Assembly: GCF_025698545.1 (NCBI RefSeq)
Contig: NC_068569.1
Span: 10,292,001 to 10,356,000 of the forward strand
Origin: Gossypium raimondii
Taxonomy: Eukaryota > Streptophyta > Magnoliopsida > Malvales > Malvaceae
DNA: 64,000 nucleotides
Direction of reading: 5' to 3'
Shown piece after piece: positions 11,601 to 24,300 of the stretch (positions are counted from its first letter, which is position 1; each line of letters opens with the position of its first letter). Below the pieces are notes generated by a model. The model saw only the letters and a list, made by a program, of their open reading frames with translations. It did no database searches and had not been told where the DNA came from. A program made the translations under genes and the position numbers.

Positions 11601-14600
11601 ATCCAAGCTAATGAACATGAGCATCGGCATTTGCTTAATTATTAAGATCAATCACAAGCTCAATTAATTGACTGTCTTTTAAGCAAACTTTGAACTCAAA
11701 ATGTAAAGCCAAAAGAAAGGATAAGACCCAACTAGACAACTTTATTATTTTTCATCTGTATGATAGCTTGAGATTTGATACCCAATTATATCATATGAAA
11801 TAAAATAAAAGAAGCTTTAATTGGCCTAGGAACCCACATATTTCTCATCGTATAATTGACCCTTGGTGCCAATCAATTTTTGGGTGAAGGTAGGACCCTT
11901 GATTTTTGTTGGGTTTTAGCTAAGGTTTTCCATTAGTCAAAGCAAAATTGGAAACAAACGATAAACCATGCCTCCATTTGCCAGATTTCAAAGCAGGGAA
12001 TGGACAAAATATCGAGCTGTTAAGGGTATGTTTGCGTCTGCCCAGCTGCTGTAAGAAGGATAATCATTCCAGGACCATTTCTGTTTATGACAAGTTGAGG
12101 TTTTGGGCATCCAGTTTCAACGTTACGAATCTATAATCTATCCTTAAAAGTACAATTCAACCTACTATTGAAATATCAAATGAATTTGACAATGCAATAA
12201 TTATATGTACCCATCCAAGCCAAGTATAACTTTTATGAAAATTAGATGAAATATAAGTGTATCTTATTAGTATAAGCTATAAATAATTCTAGACGAGAGA
12301 GTTATGTGATTTAATTTTTGGGTTCGTTTCAAATATATTTAATTTTAGTATATTAATTTTTTTTATTCTATTAAACTGAACATTTATTTAATAGAAGGTA
12401 AAAGATGAGAGCTGTCCATAAATTAGATTTTATTTTCAACGAAAAAAGATAGTACGAAATAGTGACACTGCATCATTCATATTAATTTTCAATAATTTAA
12501 TATCACATCAACATTTTCATCTCAATTTCAGCCTTGTGTTTGGGATTGATTACAATTGGGATGTTCTTCCCCATTTGGTCATGGTTGTAGCAATTTCAAA
12601 ACAAGGCCTACCACTACTTATATTTTACTATGATCCAAGTTTATGATTATTGTATATTAGGGCTTCTGCTACTGGTCATTGGATCATCCTTATGTTTGAC
12701 TATGATTTTTAAACACATTGGGCCAAAACATCTACTTGTTTCCAACCTTTTTTTTCTTTAAAGAAAAAAGGTCATACATATGGAAAAAGAATGATAAATA
12801 TAAAGGGGGTTTTCTTAAGGCCTACAAGCAGTAGTTAAAAATTATTTTAGGAATGCATTTTGCATTTAATATTTTATTTTATTGAATACGAAGGTAAATA
12901 TAATTTATTAATTGCAATTTTGCCTTTAATATTCATAATAAATATTTCTCAGTATAAAGATTTTTATTTCAAACTTGTTAAACATGATGGCCAAAAGAAA
13001 TTGTTAAACATAATTCTTGAGGATGAAAGCTGACTCTCTTTGGATTTAAATTTAGAGAGCTTAAAATTAGCCCAAATCCATTTATTCAGGAAAAGAAAAT
13101 ATATAGTGGAACAAAATCTAAATTGAATCCAACTTTCTTAGAATTTACAAAGTAAATTGAGAAAATTTCATACAGTTGAGTGAACTAAGTCTAACAGGGG
13201 CTTGGAGATAGCTGGGACAATAACTGAGTACTCTATTATTACTATAACATGGAATTAAGGACTTTAATATGATAATCAATTACCCAAAATGAAAAAAATA
13301 CATGGAGAAAGATAAAACTGTCTTATACCATAGTTTTAATTTTCTAACTAATCCAAAGAAAACTAAAATTACTATTAAAAAAAAAAAAACACTTGGAGAT
13401 AGCTAGTGGTGATGCAAGAAATAACGTCAGGATGAGGAGGGCAGTGGAGGAGAAAAGGGGAGTGGGTGGGCGTGGGCGTGGGCCCATCTTCAGCACTTGA
13501 TTGAGTTTTATGAGTGTAAATTAAACAAAAAAAGTGGTGTAGAAATGAAGACCCCGAAGGAGGAAGCCATGGGGGTGATGGGGTCCATTTTGGCGATTAG
13601 GGTCAGCTTCGCCACATGAGTGGTCTGCCACTACAATCAACTCCATGCCATGCCAAACCTGCAATATTGGCTAACATACAAATATGCAACAATATTGCTT
13701 TACTGAATTGAGTACTCAAAGGAAATTCCCTTCTCAAACCCATCTTTCTTCCCAGACCATCATTCACAACACCATGTTACTTATGGGAATATTTCAAACT
13801 ACATTTTATTGCTTTCTTCTAAAACGTTTTCAGGATAATACATATTCACTGTAGTCGGTGCAAGAAATGTTACTTACAATTATAACTATACCACATAGGG
13901 ATGAATCTAGAATTATATGAAGAGAGCTGAGATAAAAATAAAAAGATTTAGGGGCGAAGTCAAATATTTTGTGTTGAAAATTGTAAAAAGAGAGAGTTAA
14001 AATTAGTATATTGGACTATCCATATTAGAGAGGCATTAAAACTACAATTATACCATTTAATAAGGGGGTCAGAGTCCAAGACTCCCACCCGCCCTTGATA
14101 CCGTGACTCCATTATGATTCAAGTATTTTAGAAGAATATATATATATATACTGTTAGCATCTGATCATAATGAGGTTAGAACTTAGAAGATATATCAAAT
14201 TATTATTTGATTGAGAAAGGAAGGGATACATCATACATGCAAGAAGTTTGATTGTGTGCATATGTAAAGAATCAAATGGAGTTTTAGTTAAATAATATTT
14301 GATAGCAAGTGTATTATATTGTAGGTATGAGAACTTGAGTATGAGTTCAAGAAATTTCATTTCTCTCCCAATTATAAAAAAATGTTGAAGTTGAAGGTTT
14401 AAACATTATGGTGTCAAATCCAAATCTCATTATGTATGAGTTTTATTTAAAATATCTAAAAAATATTCTCATAATTATATAATTTACTTTGTAAAAGCAT
14501 GATTTATTAATTCGATTGTTGAGTGACCCCAATACAATTAAACTAAATAACGGTATAGTATGCCCAGTTTTCATTTTTGTTTTCTTCCTTGGATACTAGA

Positions 14601-15276
14601 AATTATACTATAAAATTAAATTTGGTGTAAAGTTTTTTTGGGAGATTATGTTTTATCAAAAGAATTTAATAATATTTGGTACACTATCAGTGGAGTTTTA
14701 AACTCTACAAATAGAGTCAAGAGGTTGACAAGTGTCCTATAAGATATAATAAAATATTATCAAAATAAATATTAAAAAAAAAGATACAAAACTAATTTTT
14801 AAGCTTGTTTATGGAATAAAAAAAGAATACATTGCAGTGTACTTAATACTAACTTTTTTTTTTCTTGATTTCGGATTATGAAAATTAGGAATTTTTAATA
14901 CACTTCCATGCATGCGCAAAATATGTGTACGCTTCTAGGATGATTAGTTCAATTGCTTTTTTTCCCTTCTCAAGGTAGTTTAAACACCCTTTTTAACTTT
15001 GCAAATGAATACGACGGAACAGGAGAGAAGCAATATGTGGTAGCTCAAAGGAAAATTAATTAAAATACAAGGTATCTTAAATTATTAATAGAAAAAATAG
15101 GGTCGAAAATCAGTTAAATAAGCCACATTCAGCAGGTGGCGTTAGAAACGAATGCAATAGCATAGCATGAAGAGCAATCAGCCTTTTTAAGATTTTCAGC
15201 AGATTGACTGCTCATCATGTTATATCATTCCATTCCATTCACATCTAATAGAGCTTCAATGATTATCGCCAGCTCC
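8611..15276. other. Long gene-free intergenic region
   Basis: No gene is supportable. The longest open frame (9677-10045, minus, 122 codons) has no recognisable domain and atypical composition. A short GC-richer patch lies near 13430-13620, including a GGGCGTGGGCGTGGGCCC-like run, but it has no coding signature. Elsewhere the sequence is AT-rich with homopolymer runs. Confidence 0.55.
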
Positions 15277-18183
15277 TTAAAAGCTGCCGGCGCCTGCGAA
15301 TGCCGGTGCCCAGTAATCAGCACCATTACAATCACTTTCAACTGGATGAGTGAAAGATACTGGAACCAAGCACAGCCCTCTACTCCTCAAGTTCTTTGGT
15401 TTTTCCTGTTATATAAATATAATTATCAAAACCAAAAGAAAAACACACACACACAGTATGATGGCGGCAATGATGATGTTAGTGATGATAAATACTTTTA
15501 AAAAACAATATAGAAATGGGAATGAAAAAGGGAAAGGGAAAGGAGGAAAAAGCATTAATTAGAACTACTATATATCTTCAACTCCTTTTCTATATACTAG
15601 TTTAATGCACTTCCAAATCATGCTTATGAATAACTTTTATTCACTTAAAAAAGTGTTTTAAAGATGATATCCGGAACCTTGTTCTTTCAATGCTTTCCTT
15701 TTATGAATAAAATAGTAAACACATGTACAAACCCACCTATCCCCCTACTTTGCTTTTGCTAGGTGTTTGATCCAATAAAAGCATACCTTTCCTTTCACCT
15801 CAGGAAAATCTAATTTACCCACCAATTTATTATTTACTTGTTAGATTTGTTAATTGTTATAGGCAAATATGTTAAAGATTTATTTGTTTATCATCTTTGA
15901 AATTCTTTTACTAATGTATCTAGTTAATTTATCTCTAACTACTTATATAAGTATTTACTATCACTTGCCATAGTTGCATTGACATTGGGAAAGGAATACA
16001 TGGATAGGTATGGGTACACTTACAGATTGTTGGTTTGTCACGCCTGGAGATGCAGTACCCAAGTAAGGGGAGCTAAGAGCCTGCGTTTAAAGTGGGGGGA
16101 AAAAAGGAATTAATGTTTTTTTTTTTTTTATGACTTCCACGACTAAAGAATAAAGATGAGGTTTTTAAGAGAAAAAGCATGAATTATCGAAACTTGAAAA
16201 ACTACATGCTTTAACCCCTCACTTATTTCTGAGCAGCTTGGGAGTAGGGCAGAAAGTGTTAAAAAAGAAAAGAGTGTGGAAGAAACATCACCTCAATTTG
16301 ATCCTGAAGGAATCTGATATACCCAATAACTTCTAACAACACAGAAGCAGTGTCAGTCTGCAAAAAGAGCACACAATCCCCCCCCCCCCATATCATCTTT
16401 CAAACCCTTCTTTAATGTTAAAAGAGAATAAAGCCACTACATACAAAATAATAATAATAATAATAAAGAAAGGAGTTGAAGGGGAAAGTCCATTCAACTT
16501 TGATGATCAATGCAGTACCGCAAAATTCATATTTTAAATAGATAATGGAATCAAAGCAATTCCTTTATGGGTTTTATTATAAATTAATAGGTACTGTTTT
16601 TTGTGTAATATTCTGTACCAGCTTGTTCCTCGTTTGTTCAGTTTCTGTGGTTATATTGAAGAAGAAGGTTTAAGGGAATTTTTCGTTTTTAGTTCTTACC
16701 TTTCCAAATGGGGAAACTAACTGGTGAAGTGCTGTTATTCTATCTCCTAGCTTCTCTTTTCTCACCTGGAAAAGATAGATTTAGCAGAAACATACAGGGA
16801 AAAAAAAATTCAGCAAATACTCAATAATGTTAATTGTTTATGTTGCTGTTTTTGACCTTTTAATAATGTGGTAGCAAGTAATAGCTGAAAAAGAAATACG
16901 ACATGCTTGAAATTAGACAATAAAGAGAAAGTGAGATAGCAAACAAAGAAAGATTCTGTGTTACCTTTAGAGGTGGTTGGCTTGAAGTTGAAGATGGCTG
17001 AACCCTAGCCTTCTTGAACCGCCCACCTGCGACTATGCTGTTACACTTTTGCCAAAGGACAAAAAAAGAAGAAAAAGAAGAAATGAGAAAACCCAGAGAA
17101 TAAACGAAGGCAATTTTGTCTGCCAAATAAATGCAAGGCAGCAACGGCAGCAAAACAGAAGGGTTGTTTAGTTTTTTGTTTTTCTCTTTCTTACCTTAGA
17201 AGAATGATCTAAACCAGGTTGATTAACAGTTGTTTCATGATCTGCCGCTTTGTAGGAAGACAAATCTATCATGTTACTACTTAAGCTAGTAATACAAGAT
17301 CTAGGAGGGGAAACTGGCATGATTTGGGACCAAGCAGCTGCTGATGCTTGAAATTCATCATTGCCATGACCAAATATGTTGCTATTTTGAGTACCCTCTT
17401 GCTTTACGTCAACAACCGAAGGAACCCTTGGCGATGGGTTTAGGATTTGGCTTTCCCAAATTTCCAACTTTTTAGGCTGATAATGACTTGGTCCAAACCT
17501 TTCTTCTTCACCAGATAATCCTCCCCTACCCAACCACAATCATTACTTTATCAATTGCATTAGATTATATATGTGCTACACAAAGCTATCTTATTACCTA
17601 AGGTAACCAAACACAAGCAAAATAAAGAAAAATATTCGCGGATATATCAGAGAATTGCAAGAGGGAGAGATTCAATTTGTAAACAGCATTAATAAGGTAA
17701 AAAGGAATAACTGTCGTGAAAACCAGAAGTTGATATAGTTTGAGAAAGCTTTTTTTTTTTTAAAGGTAAAGGCAAAAGATAACTGTAAACTAAGAGACCA
17801 AAGAAGTACGATTATGGATCAAGAAGCCCATGAAATTAGATTAAAGAGAGAGCAAAGCTGTAGCAGTAAGAGTAACATGAAAAAAAAAAAAAAAGTAGAG
17901 ACGAAGTGGAGAGAGCTCACAGGAGTAGTTGGCTCCATGACTGTAGTGGTGGAAGCTCTTGATAATGATGATCAGGCAAAGAAGTAGGAAGAAGAGAAGT
18001 AGAAGTTCCAAGAACATACTGAGGGGGAAAGAGAGATGGGGTTATTGGAGTTAACAGATTAGAAGAATGCTGTTGCGAAGGTGGAACCATGCTAGGGTTT
18101 CCAGCTGCCATCATTTGTTTGCTTAATCGCACTGTTGTTGTTGTTGTTGATGATGATGATGAGCTGGCTACTCCAATTTTCAT
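15277..18183 (-). CDS. bHLH68-like: bHLH68-like atypical bHLH transcription factor
   Basis: Nuclear DNA-binding or dimerising regulator. CDS exons on the minus strand: 18183-17921, 17525-17195, 17045-16965, 16765-16700, 16357-16292, 16080-16024 and 15405-15277. They total 993 nt for 330 aa, with every junction GT..AG and in phase. The N-terminus has Ser/Thr runs and MMAAGNP. WSQLLL joins across intron 1 to GGLSGEEE, and further on come IVDVKQE-like and KKARVQPSS blocks; together these mark the bHLH68/133 group. The helix-loop-helix covers about 226-280 ([17 protein letters not shown], then [18 protein letters not shown]). The usual E-box-contacting Glu of the basic region is absent, as in this subfamily, so it may dimerise or bind non-canonical sites. 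The end is RGLCLVPV...[11 protein letters not shown] conserved stretch usually present before it seems missing (see findings). Confidence 0.88.
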
Positions 18184-18333
18184 ATGCCTCTTTGATCCTT
18201 CAAATTAAAAAGAAGCTCACCCCCACAACCAACAATACTTTTTTTCTCTTTTTACTTTCTCTATGATCACTTTCCAAAGTTTCCTTTTGTTGATGCACTC
18301 AAACCAAACAGGCCACTTGCTTTGCTAAACTCA

Positions 18334-18341
18334 TTTATATA
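18334..18341 (-). promoter_or_regulatory. Likely TATA box of the bHLH68-like gene
   Basis: On the minus strand the sequence reads TATATAAA, about 150 bases before the ATG at 18183. This is a reasonable distance for a TATA box plus a 5' leader of about 120 nt. Transcript data are not available here. Confidence 0.5.
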
Positions 18342-21300
18342 AAGAACCATCTTCCTTCCCTGTTTGGCTTCTCAGAAAAAAAGGTGAGTCTATGGCATTG
18401 AAAGAAATTTTGATATCAAGGATGGGGTTTCTGTGATTTCCATTTGTTTCCTCCCTTCCCTTTCCCTTTCTTCTTTTATATTCTTTGGCTTTGCTAAGCT
18501 TTTTGCTTTATTATAGAGTGGGGCAGAAAAGCTGGTGGCCAGTATTTTCAGTCCTCAAAGCCTTAAACTATTTCCCACTACCACTTTTTTTTTTTATTTG
18601 GAGTGTTACCTGGGGAATTTTGTTTTTGTGGGGGGTCTTTGTAGGTTAAGGTGTATATATGATGCTTTTCTTAATGTCATCCAGTAATAAGTATTACTTA
18701 AAATTTATTTAATTAAATTTTGTATTTAATACATCAGTTTATTGAATTTTAGATAGTAATGCATTACTTATATATTTGTTTATTATTTGAATGACAATTA
18801 ATCGATGTTTAGTGATTGTATCATACTTTTTTCTATTATTGTGTAATCATTCCACTCACAAAAGCAAAACTAATACTTAGTCAGTAGTATCAACCCTAAA
18901 CCCATAAATTCTAATAATTGATCTACTATTGGTATCAAAATGCCTTTCTCTTATTTTATTGTTTGGGATTTTTTTATCAGGGGCTGCTTGCTTCCTCTTT
19001 CGTATGCACATGGATATACATATATAAATTTTTATAGAGAGAGAGATACTTATTCTGTATCAATTTCATCAACAAATTTTCAGCCTAACGGATGATTACC
19101 ATAAATTTCTAGGAGCTATATGGAATATGGACAAGTGTCCACTATATAAGATATATTTAAAAAAAAAAAACTCGGAATGCTTTTTCTACAATATTAAGGT
19201 AGGGAATGGAGGTAAAGTTTAAATTGTGCCAAATGAGTGTCGATAAGAATTTTAACTATTGTTCCATTTAAATCAAGACAAAAGGACTTGAATGTTAACG
19301 TATAATATTTGAAGTAATATCTAAAATTTGGATCAATAAAATAACCGACAAATTTTAGAAACTTTTAGGAAAATCAGAATTGAATTATAAGCTCTTGATA
19401 AATCAAAATATAATTTATAATTTCTTATTTTTAAGGGATTAAATAATTTTTTATGGTGTGAATATATTAATTTATAATTCAAATTGAATTACATTTTATT
19501 TAAAGAGGTCAAAACGCCCTTAAATTGTATCTTTGAATAGAATGTTTTGTGATGAAATAATGAACATAGACGAAAATAAGTTTACCATGAATACGTATAT
19601 ACAGATAGGCGCACTTGGGGTAAACTCGTTTTTTATTATAATCAATATAGACAAGAAGGTCAATTCCTATCTATGGTATGGTGAAAGAATGTGTGTAATA
19701 AGTAATGTATAGGAAATTGAGAATCTTTTATTTTTTTTAATAAAGACAACACATGCAATGCTTTAAACTGTACAATACATAGGTTTTAGGACTGATCCAA
19801 CATCCATGAAGCCTACCATTTGAAAACCAAATTATTCTAAAAAAATACGCTTCTTAAACCTAATTTACTTGCTCTATTTTTAGCATATCGAATTTTGAAC
19901 AACACTAACCTCAAATGTCCTCTGTGAAATATTGCTATATATACATATATTGAGACAGTTGGGGGGCTCCCAGTTTTCACTTTTCAGTCATGTAAGCTTG
20001 CTATCAACGAAATCAACCAGTGGTTGACCATAATTAACCACTGCTGTTTTTTAACCCCCAGTGTTTCACTTTCCAATGTTGTTCCTAATTTTAGTGCCGT
20101 ACAATCACTTACCAATTCTTTAATGCTAGATTCTCAATTTCACTCGTAAAATAAGATTACAAACTACTTTATGGAATGGGAACGTGGGCTTAAAATAACA
20201 ATATCAATGTCTTCTTCAACTTTTATACTGGAAATAATAAAGGGGATTGGTGGGTTTCTATTAAAACTATGGACCGTGTTGCTTTAGCTGTTAGAGATAT
20301 TTTTAATGAAATGATGGAATTGTCATTTTCAGAACTATGCTGGGTTTGAATTGTGACTTAAAGAGTCTAAACTCTAAACTTTGTTGAATAAAGACAGGCA
20401 AAATTATAGCTGTTCGTTACTGAATCAGACATACAGGTTCTGATTTAGACGATAGATTTGATCTTAGGGGTTTGAAATTTTTATTTTGAATTCTGCTTTA
20501 TTAAATAAAGTGAAGTGAAATTTTAAAATGTCAGATTAAAAGTCCAATTCAAGTAAAGTTAGATTTCAGGGACCGGAACTCAAGCATCCGATCGTGTGTG
20601 GCGTGGATACCTACCCCTTTATTGCCCAAATAGGTTGGTCCAATTGGTAATTTGCGAAAGTAGCGTTTTGTTCAATTATCAATTAGGCTTATTTATAAAA
20701 AAACCATTTTAAGAGTAAAAATGTAGAATTCAGCAACAAAAACTTTTTGTTCTTTATAATGGAACTTACGGAAAAAAGATGTAAAAGTTTAAACCAACAA
20801 AAAGAAAATGCGAAACACATTGATGGCCGCAAGGGTTGGGTTGACCCCACAGCTTTGCCAATCAAATCAGGGCCCTATTAAGCTTGTGAGCCTCACTCTT
20901 TTGTTCCATGCCCATGCCTTTTACCAGGTGACTCGCTAGGACAGCTACAAGGGCCCCGCCTACTCAGTTCACACATATTTTGAATGTTAAAACTTAAAAT
21001 CCTTCATATATATATAAATTTATATCCATTTTAGGGTACCACTCCACCATATATGTCGTGTTTTTTTTTAATTTAAAAATCAATATTGTAAGAACATAAT
21101 GAGCGTTTTATACTGTATTTGTTTTATTGAAAATATTTTTTTTTTAATTTGGAAAAAATTGTCAAACAAAAAAATTATTTTGCACAAAATTATCCAAACA
21201 CTTTTTAAAAACTATTTTCAATAAATGAAAATATTGTAATGAAGAAGAACTGGTTAAAGGGCTGGTTTTTAAATAATTGGCAGAAAATGTGAGCCTAAAC

Positions 21301-24300
21301 GGGCCTCGTTAAATCCTGAAACAAAATGGGCCTCTTAGCCTTCCGAATAGCTACAACATTTCAATTAGGTTGAGTTTTAATTTTGAGTGTATTTTTCAAC
21401 ATTACAATAATCTATATATAATTATATATATACTATAGATAGATTTTAAAATAAAAAATAAAATTTTACTTATGTGTCATAATTCACTGCTTGCCACATG
21501 CACATATCTCTATAAATTACCATAATTTTATAGTTTGAAGTTGAAAGCCATAGTTATATAAAAATTTACTGAAATTCAATTTAATGGAATAATATCATAT
21601 TTGGTACTTGAATTTTATCAAATCTTCTAATGTAGTACATCTATTTTGATAGTTGTACTTTTATATTGTTTATCTATGTAATACTGTTAATTTTGACATA
21701 CTAAAACATGTGGCCGTATTGTAAGATGTCACGTGTCATTTTTATTTCAAATAATATAGTGGATCATAAATTAAATATTCAGGAGCTTATATGGATGGAT
21801 AAATTGAATATTGTGCCTAATGAAGTTAAAACATTGCATTTTACAAATTGTAAAACATTTAATTGTTTCAGTAAATGTTATATTTTTATAGTTTATTTAT
21901 AAGTTCAAATTTTGTTATTTTTTATTTATGTAATCATATATAATGACCTAACATATTGTATTTATAAAAAAACATATTAAACTACAAAACTATAAAAATA
22001 GAAAATAATTGAAAATGATAAAGTTTCTACACAATTATAAAATGATTTTAGTTGTAGAATTAAACAAGTTAAAAGATCCTTAAATTTTTATTGAACGTTA
22101 AAAAAGAAGAAGGTTGACACTATTAAACTTTCAATAATTAAAAAAACAACTAATTAGGGTGTTTTATTAATAAAATTATTATTGGTAGAAACCGACATAT
22201 GACATATTGATCTGGTAAAATGTTCAAATAATATGAGTTTTGTATTATTTATAGTAGGTTTTAGAAATTCTATAAGAAGAAGAAATAAGACTTACAATCT
22301 AGATGACATTTATAAATTTGTATGGTTTTATGATTTTTAATAATTATTTATATTTTGTAATATTTTTATAATATTTTGAATCATGTCTAAAATAAATTTG
22401 GATAAATAATTGTTTAAATTTATTTGAATTCGAATGTGTATCTGATGTGATTTTTTTATAATTTTTATATTTGTTGACATTTATGATTCCATATAAGTTT
22501 TTTAAGAGCTTAATTTAACTTTTTATCAACTTACCTAAAGGTTTTTTGGGGGCTGATTAAATAAATTTTAACACAAAAGGATAAGAAGTGAATATAAAGA
22601 TACATATAATTTTATTTTGAAGATAAAAGATTTATTTAATATGAATTATTAAGAAATTAAAATTTATATACGAGGTATACCGACGTAAATATAATAATGA
22701 TACATGGAATAAGATGACCCAAAACACAAATGAAGATTACAAATTATTGGTTTCTCTACACCAAAGATTGAGGGTTATATTTGGCTACAGGCCATTCCCC
22801 ATTTATACCCAAACATGATTGTGGTGCAAGAAGACAAAATCAGCAGCTCATTAATTTTTACTCCTCACCAAACATAACAAGTTTCTCTGAGAGCACCTCA
22901 TTCCTTGTTTGTAGTGAAAGAAAAACTGGCCGGCCCCCCAGCACCTTATCATTATATGTTTTTACTCTTTCCCGCACTTACTTGCTAGCATTTCAGTCTA
23001 TTTCAGGGATGGGGTTTAGGTCTAATAAGAACCATAAACTGATTAGTCCAGACCTTGTAGGCCTGTCTGTTCTGCAACTATGAAATTCTAGGCTCTTTTT
23101 CTTGTAACAGTCAACTTGTCCTGCTACTCCCCCAACACCCCAAACATTAACATTGTATTCGTGCATTTGTGTTTTGTTTTGTATAAATTTTCAGTAAGTT
23201 GAATAATTGCTGGTGTTGTGTTTTATATTTTCAATTCCAAGATTATCAATTCTACCATATTGACGAGTAATCGATATGTGATGGAAAATTCCGTCCATGA
23301 AAGATCATTTTGAGTTATCGCATTCCACCATTTGTTGATGAGGTCGGTAGCAGAAGAGACAAAGAAAAACAGCCAAAGCCATGTCATATTGGGGAAAATG
23401 AATTGGTGGGATTTGGGTATTCCATATCTAACCCAATTTTAAGGTTAGATTCTCTCATAAAAGATTTATTCAATACCCAAATAATGTAGAGGTAGGTGCT
23501 TTTGTCACTATTCTCTTCCAACTTTATCCCACACGCTACTTACTCACCACAAACATGTTACAGCAAAGAGAAACAGGGATGGAATAGGAGCAGAGAAGAA
23601 GAAATATCAGCCATATTTTGGTTTTGTTTTTCCATACCCAATTTGCCGGTTATTACATTCTGCGGATGTTAGATTTACATGGGGTTCTCATGCTATAATT
23701 ATTACACACCTAAAAACTAATTTATTTGGAAGTTGACACTATCCGATAATGCAATCCGTATATGTGGTTTATTTTGGCTGTAGTACATATATGTGTGCAT
23801 GTATAAAATGTAGATTCCAGAGCTTCCATTTTCAGTGTGCAACTGAGATTAGGTTTCCATCGTTATCATAGTTTTAAGAACCCAAAGGGAATAAACACAA
23901 TATCTCATTTAAAACTTTTAACCACTTTCCTCAATATTCCTTGCATGGGTTTCGTTGTTTGGTTTTTGTCATATAATATTTGATTGATTTTGCCATATCA
24001 AATGGTCAAAGTGTTATCAACATGGGTTAAGCAGAATATGTTGATGATCAATTCCCAAACCCTTTCTGTTACATTTTCATACGATTGGTCCAATCCATCT
24101 GCAAAAAATATTCCCAGATTTTAATGCATGACAGATCCATGTTTTTAATTTCCTATAATAATTCCTGATAGCTACCCCTCACCGGTGCCGTTTTAATATG
24201 AAACTTAAGACATTGCAAATCCTTTTCCCTTCTTTTTCCATTTAATTGGCTGCTTGTGTAGCAGATATTAGTCAAAAATCTAAAATTTTGAAACCTTTTC

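Noticed and set aside
15672-15712. Possible hidden exon (KRKALKEQ) in the last bHLH68-like intron
   Set aside because: The match is only a few residues and the following donor would be GTTCCG, which is poor; kept as a finding comment, not as an exon.
22781-23083. 100-codon open frame on the plus strand
   Set aside because: It begins at TTG, not ATG, and shows no family signature or coding-like pattern.
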